Shown: piece by piece, positions 9,316-17,725 of the stretch
Numbering within the stretch: the stretch's first letter is position 1
Layout of the letters: each line of letters opens with the position of its first letter
Assembly (NCBI RefSeq): GCF_019924045.1
Contig: NZ_JAHXBN010000005.1
Span: forward strand, 186,001-250,000
Direction: 5' to 3'
Origin: Dyadobacter fermentans
GTDB taxonomy: Bacteria > Bacteroidota > Bacteroidia > Cytophagales > Spirosomataceae
DNA length: 64,000 bases
Made by a program: the position numbers and the translations under genes
Notes under the pieces: generated by a model
Told to the model about the DNA's origin: nothing
The model's input: the letters and a program-made list of their open reading frames with translations, nothing else
Databases searched by the model: none

Positions 9316-10728
9316 TCAAAATGATTTTGCCAGTTTTGTGATTACTCCCAAAGAGGATGGTAATACATCGCCGGCGTCAAGAGCCGCCGCCAATCCTAAA
9401 CTAAAATCGTGCCTGAACGCTTTGCGGGCTTCCAGGTAACCGGAAAATTGCGATCGTTTACCGAAGGCCTTCGCGGTTGAAAATGTGCCGTAATTCGTTG
9501 AGTATGTTAGTTTAAGAAGGGCCGACCAAGATTTGGAGCTTGCCGATGCCGCGCTGTGAAATGCTACCAGCCGGTTATTGATGAAATATTCCCGCTCATT
9601 TCCGGGCAGATCGCTCTTTCCATCCAAAGTGGTGGTGATCAGGGGAGTTCCGAGAGCGTTACCGTAGTAAGACCAGCCTTTGCTGTATATATAATTATTA
9701 TAATAATCCTCGTAACCCAGCAACCCAAGCCGCTTCACGGCATCTGCTGCCTGATTTTTGGTGTAAACCGTTTCAAATGTCACCTTTTTCAGCCGAAACT
9801 GCTCATCAACAGGTGCTTTGGTGGTAAAGCTGATCCCGTTCAGCCCGTCAGCTGCATTGGCGAGGTGTTTGAGGCCGTCTTTGTCGTAAAAGCTCTGACG
9901 GTAGAGCATAATGGTCAATGAGGGCGTGTCATAAGTTATGCCGAGATCTACGGAGCCCAGGTGGTTTCCGACCTGAGAATATTCAAAACGCTTGCTGAGT
10001 ACGACATAGCTGTACTCTTGCCAGGGGGAAAGGGTAAACTCATTTTTTGAGAATATAGACTTGTTGTTTCCCCATTGCACGTTGTCGTTCAGCCCCGCAA
10101 AAACTTTGAGCTTTGACGACGGGGTACCGAAACGCAGGTAAAAGGATTTTTGATGCAGGTATGTTTGGGCTTCGTCTACCTGGCGGTACGGAAACTGGAT
10201 CGCAAGGGTGCCCATCCAGCCATGTGCGTAGCTTCCCTTGACGGCGATAAACTTTTTGAGTATCGGTATGGCGTAAAATTCGGGAACAGAGAGCTCTATT
10301 TTGGGTACTCCCAGGGCATTGCCTGAGACCGAAAAGCTGCCGGAAGTGAGCAAGGTGTCGGTAAGCCCGATGCTTTCCCGAAAACGGCCGCCGCGGATCT
10401 GAAAGGCGCCAAGCCGTACTTTTCCGTAGCCCTGTATGAGTAGTGCTTTCACGCTACTGCCCGCATTCAGCCGCCCCTCCAATCCTGCGCCCCAGTCGAA
10501 GAACTTGTCCCGCGAAGGGGCAAATGATTTTTCGGACCTGACGATGAAGCTGGCCGAGCCGCCCTCCAAGGGAATACTTCCGTATTGATTGCTCCGCATC
10601 CAGAATGGTACCACATCGCCTGTGCTGACCGATCCCTGCGCTTCAAGGTTCAATTTAAATAGTGATCCTTGCGCAAGGGCAAAATGGGAGAATAATACAA
10701 AAAGAAATAGTAATAGGCTTATTTTCAT
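9316..10728 (-). CDS. Wzi-family capsule assembly outer-membrane protein, copy 2
   Basis: About 470 residues from the ATG at 10728, chosen over the ATG at 10752 because the signal peptide (MKISLLLFLF...HFALAQ) starts there and because 10752 would lie upstream of the predicted transcription start. The family segment PFWMRSNQYGSIPLEGG and a C-terminal Phe match copy 1. The two copies keep the same strand pattern but differ at many positions, so the duplication is not recent. Each has its own promoter, separated by a 98-base gap. Probable role: attachment or export-linked organisation of the surface polymer. Confidence 0.88.
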   Translation of the reverse strand: MKISLLLFLFVLFSHFALAQGSLFKLNLEAQGSVSTGDVVPFWMRSNQYGSIPLEGGSASFIVRSEKSFAPSRDKFFDWGAGLEGRLNAGSSVKALLIQGYGKVRLGAFQIRGGRFRESIGLTDTLLTSGSFSVSGNALGVPKIELSVPEFYAIPILKKFIAVKGSYAHGWMGTLAIQFPYRQVDEAQTYLHQKSFYLRFGTPSSKLKVFAGLNDNVQWGNNKSIFSKNEFTLSPWQEYSYVVLSKRFEYSQVGNHLGSVDLGITYDTPSLTIMLYRQSFYDKDGLKHLANAADGLNGISFTTKAPVDEQFRLKKVTFETVYTKNQAADAVKRLGLLGYEDYYNNYIYSKGWSYYGNALGTPLITTTLDGKSDLPGNEREYFINNRLVAFHSAASASSKSWSALLKLTYSTNYGTFSTAKAFGKRSQFSGYLEARKAFRHDFSLGLAAALDAGDVLPSSLGVITKLAKSF

Positions 10729-10749
10729 GCATATAACGTTGAGCTTAAC

Positions 10750-10778
10750 CAAATATAGGGAACAACGCTACATTTCAA
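10750..10778 (-). promoter_or_regulatory. promoter of wzi copy 2
   Basis: Minus strand TTG (10778-10776), 18 bases, TATATTTG (10757-10750): a full match to the Bacteroidota promoter consensus. After 6 bases comes CTCAACGT (10743-10736), the same distance and motif as at the other wzi promoter. Start of transcription predicted near 10743, 15 bases before the ATG. Confidence 0.7.
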
Positions 10779-10842
10779 TGGCGGATCAAACTAATTTTAT
10801 AAAGGATTTTACTTAATGATAATATAGTTCACGGCGGGTGAC

Positions 10843-12615
10843 TTATCGTCCTGCGAGCGTCTCCTGATGCCGCCACAAGTCCTGAAATACGGCGCTGTTC
10901 CGGCGAAGATGATCAAAGGTGCCTTCGTCGATCAGGTAACCGTCGCGGAGAATATATACGTAATCGAACTTAGTGAGCAAGTGCAGGCGGTGGAGCGTAG
11001 ACACCACGGCTTTGCCACTGAATTCCACAAACATCTTATCATAAATCGCCGCCTCGGTCTTAGGATCAATGCTGCTGGTCGGTTCATCGAGCAGCACAAT
11101 ATCGCTCGTGCGGGCGGCGAGTATTCCGCGCGCGAGCGCGAGGCGTTGCTTCTGGCCACCCGACAGATTCACGCCTTTTTCCTGAATGCTGGATTCGAGG
11201 CGTTTGGGTAGTTTGTCCACTACTTCCGCGAAATGGGCGGTTTCACAAACCTGCATAATGTCGCTTTCCTCGAATGGCAGGCCGAGGGTAATGTTGTAGG
11301 CAATGGTGTTTTCAAAAATCTCCGGATCCTGCGGAAACAGCGTAACCTGGTCGGCAAGCATTTCAATAGCGGCTTCTTGACGGCCGTCGACTGTTACTTT
11401 CACATCCTTTTCGGGTTGGTACAAACCTCTTAGCAAAGCAAGGAGTGTGCTTTTACCGCTTCCACTTTCGCCGATAAAGGCAATGCGCTGGCCGCGGCGG
11501 ATGCGGATATCGAGGCGGTGCAGACTATGGGCCTGTTTCTCTGCATCGTATACTTCGCCGTGCGAGAAATTGAGGTTGCTGATATGGATTTCCTGCCAGT
11601 TTTCCGGGAGCTCACCCGCCTCGTCGACCCGGTGATGCTCGTGGTAAGCCTCGCCGATGGCTCGCGCGGTTTGTACTTCGGTGTTGTAGCGGATGATCTC
11701 GGTGTATTGCCAGGCAATGTCCTGGAACACGCTGGTGAACTGGTTGACATAGCTCAGCAGTGTAACCAGTCCGCCGACCAGGAATACTTCTCCCGGCACA
11801 TAATGCTGATATACATAGCCGATCGTGACTACAATATAAATAATGGCAATAAACACGCTTGCCACAAACCACTTCCATTCATTAATGGAGACCGATCGCC
11901 GGAAAGGAGGGAATACGTCCGCCACCTTACCCATCAGGCTGATTTTCATTCGTTTTTCCAGCCTAAGTGTGATGACGGTGATGATGTTGGACAGGCTGTC
12001 AAACAAAGTAGAGGAAACTATGTGTTCCTTCTCGTTTGATTCGTCGAGCGCTTTAATGAAGGGTTTATCAAACTTAAAAATCACATACACATTGATAATT
12101 CCGATCAGCACGCCGATAGCTCCGAAAAGGGGCGAAAACCAGATAATCGCGACAAAAGAGAAGATGAATTTGGCAAATGCGTGCAAAAACATGAAGCCGT
12201 TCTGAAAGAAGTCCTTCAATGCTTCATAAGCTTTACGGATGCGGTTGATCGTCGCGCCGCTATGGTGGTCCTGGTGCCAGCGAATGGGTAAATGCAATGC
12301 CTGATGGTACAATTCGTCCAGGAAGTTGCGGCTGAGGTCGAAGGCCAGTTTCCGCTCCATCACCCGGGCAGGCCCGTGAAATGCCCATTCGAGCAGGATC
12401 AGGCCCAGGTATGCGCCCCCGTACACCCACACGTTATGCAGAGTGCCCTCCGCATCCTTTTGAATGGACTGGATAAACCAGCCGTAAAGCAGCGGATGTG
12501 CCGCCAGTACGAGGTTGGCCATCACAAACATTCCATATACGAGCAGGTAGCGGCCGCGTTGCTGCCGGGCATAGCGCCAGGCCGTAGCCAGCAGGGACAA
12601 ATAGGGATTCCTCAT
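10843..12615 (-). CDS. ABC exporter, fused membrane and ATPase domains
   Basis: About 590 residues from the ATG at 12615 (MRNPYLSLLATAWRY); a longer frame reaches 12678, but its extra 21 residues look non-native. Residues 1-320 hold six membrane helices (ABC_membrane), and the last 240 form the nucleotide-binding domain with Walker A GESGSGKST, signature LSGGQKQRLALARG, Walker B DIVLLDEPTSSIDP and a switch His in STLHR. This is a half-transporter of the lipid/drug exporter type (MsbA-like) that would work as a dimer. Substrate unknown. It stands alone, downstream of nothing on its strand, and is divergent from the DUF1080 gene. Confidence 0.9.
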   Translation of the reverse strand: MRNPYLSLLATAWRYARQQRGRYLLVYGMFVMANLVLAAHPLLYGWFIQSIQKDAEGTLHNVWVYGGAYLGLILLEWAFHGPARVMERKLAFDLSRNFLDELYHQALHLPIRWHQDHHSGATINRIRKAYEALKDFFQNGFMFLHAFAKFIFSFVAIIWFSPLFGAIGVLIGIINVYVIFKFDKPFIKALDESNEKEHIVSSTLFDSLSNIITVITLRLEKRMKISLMGKVADVFPPFRRSVSINEWKWFVASVFIAIIYIVVTIGYVYQHYVPGEVFLVGGLVTLLSYVNQFTSVFQDIAWQYTEIIRYNTEVQTARAIGEAYHEHHRVDEAGELPENWQEIHISNLNFSHGEVYDAEKQAHSLHRLDIRIRRGQRIAFIGESGSGKSTLLALLRGLYQPEKDVKVTVDGRQEAAIEMLADQVTLFPQDPEIFENTIAYNITLGLPFEESDIMQVCETAHFAEVVDKLPKRLESSIQEKGVNLSGGQKQRLALARGILAARTSDIVLLDEPTSSIDPKTEAAIYDKMFVEFSGKAVVSTLHRLHLLTKFDYVYILRDGYLIDEGTFDHLRRNSAVFQDLWRHQETLAGR

Positions 12616-12804
12616 GCGAAAATCGGTGGTTGGGGAGTGATCGATCGCCCCCGGCTCACTACAAACCACAAAATGCATTCGAAGGTTGCCTCCCGGTCGG
12701 TAAACTTTGTGTAAAGCATCAGTAGTTTTTAGGAGTTTGCGGTTTAGTTACACGTTGACCGATTTTGATAAACCAACCTTTTTGAACTACCAAACCGGAA
12801 TTTT

Positions 12805-13446
12805 ATGAAAAGACTAATGCATGTTTTTTGCAGCGCCGTTTTGCTGAGCATTGCCCTTGGAATTTCTGCACACGCACAGGACGGCTGGATCAGCCTGTTC
12901 AATGGAAAGGACTTTACCGGTTGGAAAATCGGTGCGAATGCGAGCTCTTTTACGATCGAGGATGGTACCATTAAAGTGGCTGGACCAAGAGCGCACCTGT
13001 TTTATGAAGGTCCTGTTAAAAACCATATGTTCAAAAACTTCGAATTTCGGGCGCAAGTAAAGACCACGCCGGGCTCGAACTCTGGTATTTTCATCCATAC
13101 CACTTACCAGGAAGACGGCTGGCCGGCGGTAGGCTACGAAGTGCAGGTCAACCAGTCGCATACCGATTACAAACGCACCGGTAGCCTTTACAATGTGATC
13201 GACGTGAAAGATACCTACGTGAAAGATAATGAATGGTACACCGAGTACATTAAAGTGGAAGGCAAGCACATTACCATCAAAATCAACGACAAGGTGGTGG
13301 TCGACTACGAAGAAACCGGCGTTGACAAACGCGAGGGAGAAATGAAAAACAGATTCCTGAAACAAGGTACATTTGCCTTACAGGCACACGACCCCAAAAG
13401 TGTTGTGTATTATAAAGACATCCAGGTAAGACCGTTAACAGAATAA
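12805..13446 (+). CDS. secreted DUF1080 (3-keto-disaccharide hydrolase-like) protein
   Basis: 213 residues with a signal peptide to about residue 25 (AHAQ). The rest is one DUF1080 domain: DGWISLFNGKDFTGWKIG at the start, FEFRAQVKTTPGSNSGIFIHT in the middle and GTFALQAHDPKSVVYYKDIQVRPL at the end. The fold is a concanavalin-like beta-sandwich; characterised members hydrolyse 3-keto-glycosides in the periplasm or outside the cell. The length is normal for a single-domain form. It is followed after 14 bases by the YdeI-like gene in the same direction, so a two-gene unit is possible, although the functions do not obviously connect. Confidence 0.88.
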   Translation: MKRLMHVFCSAVLLSIALGISAHAQDGWISLFNGKDFTGWKIGANASSFTIEDGTIKVAGPRAHLFYEGPVKNHMFKNFEFRAQVKTTPGSNSGIFIHTTYQEDGWPAVGYEVQVNQSHTDYKRTGSLYNVIDVKDTYVKDNEWYTEYIKVEGKHITIKINDKVVVDYEETGVDKREGEMKNRFLKQGTFALQAHDPKSVVYYKDIQVRPLTE

Positions 13447-13460
13447 CCGCATTGCTTCCG

Positions 13461-13940
13461 ATGGAAGAAGAAGAAGTTTATTTCGAATCGATATTGGAAC
13501 GCCTCCCCAAAAAGGGAGGCGAATTTTATATGATGGTACCCGACGAGGTGGCCGCGCAGTTCGTCGAAGGTCGCAAGCCTGCCCGTGTGCGATGCGTGAT
13601 CAACGGCCAGGTGCATTTCCAGTGCGCGATCCGGCCCAAGGGTGGGGGAGGCTTTTATATTAACGTAGCCACACCGCTTCGCCAGCAAGGGAAGCTGGTA
13701 TTAGGCCAAAAGCTGCACGCCACCGTCCGCAAAGACGACAGCGAATACGGCCGGGATATGCCCGAGGAGTTGCAGGAACTGCTGGCGCAGGATGAAGAAG
13801 CGAAGCGGCTGTTTGAAAATGCCAAACCCGTGAACCAACGCGCCATTATCCATTATATCGCCAGCGCCAAATCGATCCAGGTGCGTATCGACCGCTCTAT
13901 TATGATGACCGACAGGCTTAAAGCTGGACGTATTGGGTAA
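13461..13940 (+). CDS. YdeI/OmpD-associated-like protein with DUF1905 domain
   Basis: 159 residues from the ATG at 13461; a TTG three codons upstream is the alternative. The N-terminal half (PKKGGEFYMMVPDEVAAQF ... KGGGGFYINVATPLRQQ) fits the DUF1905 beta-barrel, and the C-terminal half (ELLAQDEEAKRLFENAKPVNQRAIIHYIASAKS) fits the YdeI helical module with its conserved R-x-x-x-x-x-I-x-x-A pattern. Family members are linked to tolerance of antimicrobial peptides and bacteriocins, but the biochemical role is not established. A 10-base repeat array follows directly after the stop. Confidence 0.8.
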   Translation: MEEEEVYFESILERLPKKGGEFYMMVPDEVAAQFVEGRKPARVRCVINGQVHFQCAIRPKGGGGFYINVATPLRQQGKLVLGQKLHATVRKDDSEYGRDMPEELQELLAQDEEAKRLFENAKPVNQRAIIHYIASAKSIQVRIDRSIMMTDRLKAGRIG

Positions 13941-13952
13941 CGAAGTTTCAGA

Positions 13953-14176
13953 TGTGGTCAAGTGTAGTCATGTATTGTCATTAGTAGTCAGGAATGTCAA
14001 GTATTGTCAAGTATTGTCAAGTGTAGTCATGTATTGTCATGTATTGTCATGAATGGTCATTTGTGGTCAGGTATTGTTTTCCTCTCAATGCATGACTATT
14101 CCTGACTACTAATGACAACACTTGACTACTAACGACGATGTATGACTATAAATGACAGTACATGACTACACCTGAC
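13953..14176 (+). repeat. two-armed 10-base repeat array, element A
   Basis: The left arm has twelve GTCA boxes ending at 13960, 13970, 13980, 13990, 13999, 14009, 14019 and so on to 14069 (consensus unit GTRTWGTCAN, one 9-base slip). After a loop with ATTGTTTTCCTC (14073-14084) the right arm has the complement, boxes TGAC starting at 14093, 14103 and on to 14173 every 10 bases. The arms can pair as a long imperfect hairpin. It fills the gap between the convergent YdeI-like and AraC genes and may end transcription from both sides; function unknown. Confidence 0.85.
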
Positions 14177-14183
14177 CGGAGTG

Positions 14184-15110
14184 TCATTCGTCGCGATTTG
14201 TGACATTGCGGTATTGACTCGGCGAGATGCCCTCTGATTTGCGGAACTGTCGTCCGAAGTAATTTAAATCGGAGAAACCGAGCTGGTAGCAGATGTCGGA
14301 AATGCTGTCTTTCGTATGCGACAGAAGCTGCTTGGCTTTCTTGATCTTTTCCCTCAATATGAAATCCAGCGGGCTGATGCTGAACTCGCGCTTGAATGCG
14401 CGATAGAATGACGCGCGGCTCATGCATGCCTTCTCGCTGAGGTCTTCTACCTGGATCTTTTCGTTGATATTGGCCTTGATGTAATTCACGACAAAGGCCA
14501 GCGGGTTGTCCTCGTGCAGATAGGAGGCATCGTCGGTGGCGGCAAGATGCTGCGTCTGGATAATATGTACAATGAGCTCCTGCAAGGTGAGATCTGCGAG
14601 AATGTCTTTACCCAATGCGGAACCCGAGCAGATTTTAATAAGCTTGTTTAGGGTCTGTGCGAGTTCAATGTTGTTCAGGAAATGGTACTGGCTGTGCTGC
14701 AACGACCAAAACTGCTGCCGGCCCTCGCGCGGATACATTTCGCTAAGGCGGTCGACGATCTGCTGAATTTTCATCTGATCGATCGCCAGGGCAATGCATT
14801 GGGTGGGGTTGTCGCGCTGGGCTTCTGGAAAATCAATTTTCATCGTCACATTCGCAGGAACCAACACCGTTTCGCCGGGTAGGTAGTCAAAGCCCGGCTG
14901 GTCGAACAAATGCATCACTTTTTTGCCCCGCAGCATGCTTGTCACCACGAAATCAGGGAATGTTAGCGGCACGAGTGCCGATGGCTGCAAAGTTTCGAAC
15001 AAATTCAGTTCGCAGTTTTCCAGCGTGAATGCCCTCCGGTTCTCCACCAATGTCTTCAACGATTTCTCCCCGGAAACCGCCACCTGATCCAATCTGAAAC
15101 CTGCCGCCAT
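14184..15110 (-). CDS. AraC-family regulator, probably of the divergent aldehyde dehydrogenase
   Basis: 308 residues. The N-terminal part (about 10-190) resembles the AraC N-terminal sensor domain (LPGETVLVPANVTMKIDFPEA), and the last 100 residues hold two helix-turn-helix units (EDLSEKACMSRASFYRAFKRE and ISDICYQLGFSDLNYFGRQFRK). It is divergent from the aldehyde dehydrogenase gene, 308 bases away, an arrangement often seen for AraC activators of aldehyde dehydrogenase/DUF779 operons. The dehydrogenase promoter has a good -7 but no proper -33 element, in agreement with activator control. The inducer is probably an aldehyde or alcohol (inference). Confidence 0.88.
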   Translation of the reverse strand: MAAGFRLDQVAVSGEKSLKTLVENRRAFTLENCELNLFETLQPSALVPLTFPDFVVTSMLRGKKVMHLFDQPGFDYLPGETVLVPANVTMKIDFPEAQRDNPTQCIALAIDQMKIQQIVDRLSEMYPREGRQQFWSLQHSQYHFLNNIELAQTLNKLIKICSGSALGKDILADLTLQELIVHIIQTQHLAATDDASYLHEDNPLAFVVNYIKANINEKIQVEDLSEKACMSRASFYRAFKREFSISPLDFILREKIKKAKQLLSHTKDSISDICYQLGFSDLNYFGRQFRKSEGISPSQYRNVTNRDE

Positions 15111-15163
15111 TGTTTTACTTTATTTTAAATCAAAATCGCTTTTCCATGCTATCTCAGATAACA

Positions 15164-15222
15164 GCTGACCATACCTGGTAATTTCCGACTATACCTGACC
15201 ACAAATGACTACACCTGACTAG
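15164..15222 (+). repeat. half element of the 10-base repeat family
   Basis: Six right-arm boxes start at 15166, 15176, 15186, 15196, 15206 and 15216 (TGAC, TGGT, CGAC, TGAC, TGAC, TGAC), exactly 10 bases apart, with the same ATACC/ACAAA spacers as elements A and B. No left arm is present. It lies in the 308-base divergent region between araC and the aldehyde dehydrogenase; the rest of that region is a pyrimidine-rich stretch near 15230-15290 and the dehydrogenase promoter. Confidence 0.8.
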
Positions 15223-15376
15223 AAATCAAATCCTCCCTACGCGGGCCGCCCTTCCTCCTTCGTCCCTTTCCTACCTCCTCCCACTAATCCATTTAAATAT
15301 AACTCTTTTCTGAAAAAATGAGATAATTATCCTAACACTTGACACGATCGTACCAATGATTAACGCCTGGTAAGGC

Positions 15377-15384
15377 TAGGTTTG
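15377..15384 (+). promoter_or_regulatory. candidate -7 element of the aldehyde dehydrogenase operon
   Basis: TAGGTTTG matches TAnnTTTG fully and would start transcription about 28 bases before the ATG. The nearest upstream TTG (15339-15341) is 35 bases away, too far for a standard -33 element. This suggests that a regulator, likely the divergent AraC protein, is needed. Confidence 0.5.
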
Positions 15385-15418
15385 TATTATCAATCATTTC
15401 TAAAAATAACCTTTAATC

Positions 15419-16972
15419 ATGGATACGATCATCGAAAACAAGGCAGTTGAGGGCAAGACGTACAGCAGTGAAAATCTGGCTAAACGGCCTGATTTTAAAG
15501 ATAAATATGATAACTATATCAACGGCCGGTTTGTAGCGCCAGCCAAAGGCGAGTACTTCGAAAATATTTCACCTATTGACGGGCAGGTGTTCACCAAAGC
15601 CGCCCGTTCGACCAAAGAGGACGTCGAGGCGGCACTCGATGCGGCGCATGCTGCATTTCCCGCCTGGAGCAAAACTTCGGCTACCAACCGTAGTAATCTG
15701 CTGCTGAAAATCGCGCAGGTGATAGAAGACAACCTCGAATACCTGGCAATCGTTGAAACCATTGATAACGGAAAAGCAATCCGCGAAACGCGCGCTGCCG
15801 ATCTCCCGCTTTGCGTTGACCATTTCCGCTACTTTGCCGGCGTGATCCGCGCCGAGGAAGGCAGCGTTTCCGAGCATGACGAAAATACGGTTTGCATTAA
15901 CCTGCACGAGCCGCTGGGCGTGGTGGCGCAGATTATCCCATGGAACTTCCCGCTTTTGATGGCAACCTGGAAAATCGCCCCTGCGCTGGCTGCGGGTAAC
16001 TGCGTGGTGGTGAAACCTGCCGAGCAGACGCCTACTTCTATTATGATACTCATGGAGTTGATCGGCGATATTTTGCCTGCCGGGGTGCTCAATATCGTTA
16101 CTGGCTTCGGTGTAGAAGCCGGTAAACCGCTCGCATCTTCACCGCGCGTGGCCAAAGTCGCATTTACGGGTGAAACCACCACAGGGCGACTTATTATGCA
16201 GTACGCTTCTGATAACCTCGTACCGGTTACGATGGAGCTGGGTGGTAAATCGCCGAATATTTTCTTCCCATCAGTAATGGACGAGGATGATGCATTCCTG
16301 GACAAAGCCATCGAAGGTGCGGTGCTGTTTGCATTGAACCAGGGCGAGGTTTGTACCTGCCCGTCGCGGATGCTGGTGCATGAGAGTATCTATGACAAAT
16401 TCATTGAAAGGGTCATCCAGCGAACGAAGGCGATCAAAATGGGCCACCCGCTAGACGGTACCACGATGATGGGTGCGCAGGCTTCGAACGATCAGTACGA
16501 GAAGATTTTGTCTTACCTGAAAATAGGCAAGGAGGAAGGCGCGGAAGTGCTTACCGGCGGCGACGCGCAAAGATTTGAGAATGGTATTTCAGGCGGGTAC
16601 TACATCCAGCCAACGATTTTCAAAGGCCATAATAAAATGCGGATTTTCCAGGAAGAGATATTTGGTCCGGTGGTGTGCGTAACCACTTTCAAAACTACCG
16701 AGGAGGCGATCGCCATAGCCAATGATACATTATATGGGTTGGGCGCGGGCGTATGGACGCGCGACGCGCACGAGCTTTACCAGGTACCACGGGCGATCCT
16801 GGCGGGTAGGGTGTGGGTGAATAACTACCACGCCTATCCCGCCCACGCTCCGTTCGGTGGTTACAAAAAATCGGGTTTTGGCCGGGAAAATCACAAGATG
16901 ATGCTGGGTTACTATCGCCAGACGAAGAACATGCTGATTTCGTACGACAAGAACAAGCTGGGATTTTTCTGA
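15419..16972 (+). CDS. NAD(P)-dependent aldehyde dehydrogenase, AldB/ExaC type
   Basis: 517 residues, the normal length. Visible motifs: [23 protein letters not shown] (cofactor and active-site Asn region), [10 protein letters not shown], the catalytic Glu in [11 protein letters not shown] and the nucleophile region [11 protein letters not shown], which carries two Cys as in acetaldehyde dehydrogenases AldB, AcoD and ExaC. It should oxidise short-chain aldehydes to acids in the cytoplasm. The DUF779 gene follows after 7 bases, a pairing typical for this subgroup. The start ATG follows a plausible 28-base leader. The exact substrate cannot be read from the sequence. Confidence 0.93.
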   Translation: MDTIIENKAVEGKTYSSENLAKRPDFKDKYDNYINGRFVAPAKGEYFENISPIDGQVFTKAARSTKEDVEAALDAAHAAFPAWSKTSATNRSNLLLKIAQVIEDNLEYLAIVETIDNGKAIRETRAADLPLCVDHFRYFAGVIRAEEGSVSEHDENTVCINLHEPLGVVAQIIPWNFPLLMATWKIAPALAAGNCVVVKPAEQTPTSIMILMELIGDILPAGVLNIVTGFGVEAGKPLASSPRVAKVAFTGETTTGRLIMQYASDNLVPVTMELGGKSPNIFFPSVMDEDDAFLDKAIEGAVLFALNQGEVCTCPSRMLVHESIYDKFIERVIQRTKAIKMGHPLDGTTMMGAQASNDQYEKILSYLKIGKEEGAEVLTGGDAQRFENGISGGYYIQPTIFKGHNKMRIFQEEIFGPVVCVTTFKTTEEAIAIANDTLYGLGAGVWTRDAHELYQVPRAILAGRVWVNNYHAYPAHAPFGGYKKSGFGRENHKMMLGYYRQTKNMLISYDKNKLGFF

Positions 16973-16979
16973 GGATGTT

Positions 16980-17345
16980 ATGACCGAGCGCGTTCTGATT
17001 ACTCCCGAAGCTAAGAAGGTTGCCGACCAGCTTCGGGAGTTGCATGGAGAGCTGATGTTTCATCAGAGTGGGGGATGTTGTGATGGCTCTCAGCCCATGT
17101 GTTTTCCAAAAGGGGAGTTCCGCGTGTCGGAAAGTGATGTGCTGTTGGGGGAGATAGCGGGCTGTGAATTTTTTATGAGCCGCGACCAGTTCGAATACTG
17201 GCAGCATACGCAATTGACGATCGATGTTGTGTCCGGTAGGGGCGCAAGTTTCTCGTTGGAGATACCGCTGGGTGTACGGTTTATCACCCGTTCAAGACTT
17301 TACACGCCCGAAGAAGCCAGTGATCTGAGGGTAGTCAACCTCTGA
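16980..17345 (+). CDS. DUF779 protein paired with aldehyde dehydrogenase
   Basis: 121 residues, close to the usual DUF779 length. The diagnostic HQSGGCCDGSQPMCFP segment (about 29-44) with a Cys pair and a third Cys suggests metal or redox chemistry. The rest is predicted beta-rich and ends in ITRSRLYTPEE. The gene follows the aldehyde dehydrogenase by 7 bases and must share its transcript. Its role is not established; the constant pairing suggests help with maturation, protection or activity of the dehydrogenase (inference). Element B of the 10-base repeat family starts 30 bases after its stop. Confidence 0.88.
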   Translation: MTERVLITPEAKKVADQLRELHGELMFHQSGGCCDGSQPMCFPKGEFRVSESDVLLGEIAGCEFFMSRDQFEYWQHTQLTIDVVSGRGASFSLEIPLGVRFITRSRLYTPEEASDLRVVNL

Positions 17346-17375
17346 AAACTGTATTGTTGCAAGAAGTTATATTCG

Positions 17376-17556
17376 GGTGTAGTCGGGTGTGGTCAGGTTT
17401 AGTCAAGTGTAGTCATTTATAGTCAGGTGTAGTCGGATGTAGTCGTTGTCGGGGATTGTTTTTCCCTCGATGACTATACCTGGCTACACCTGGCTATGTC
17501 TGAACACACCTGACTACAAATGACAAAACCTGACCACGAATGACCACCCCTGACCC
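17376..17556 (+). repeat. two-armed 10-base repeat array, element B
   Basis: Left arm: seven GTC boxes starting at 17382, 17392 and on to 17442, exactly every 10 bases (unit AGTCAGGTGT). Loop: ATTGTTTTTCCCTC (17455-17468), nearly the loop of element A. Right arm: nine TGAC-type boxes starting at 17471, 17481 and on to 17551. The arms can form an imperfect hairpin of about 70 paired positions. It lies after the aldehyde dehydrogenase/DUF779 operon and before the helicase promoter, so it separates two transcription units. Confidence 0.85.
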
Positions 17557-17597
17557 AGTCGTGTAGTGAATCTTTTACACGGTGGTTCGCACCTTTC

Positions 17598-17628
17598 TTG
17601 TCGTTTTAGCACTTATTGGTTATATTTG
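17598..17628 (+). promoter_or_regulatory. promoter of the DEAD-box helicase gene
   Basis: TTG (17598-17600), 20 bases, TATATTTG (17621-17628): full match to the Bacteroidota consensus. Transcription should start near 17635 and give a leader of about 90 bases, long enough for regulation of the helicase at the RNA level, for example by cold (inference). Confidence 0.68.
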
Positions 17629-17725
17629 TTCAAATCGAGCGGTTTGCTGACTGGGAAAATCAAGGTCAGCTATATGTATAACACATCTGGAAATCAACGG
17701 ATTTACGGATATTAAAAGCTGAATT

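Noticed and set aside
13953..14176. CRISPR array at the 10-base repeats
   Set aside because: Units are 10 bases with no unique spacers, and no cas genes are present.
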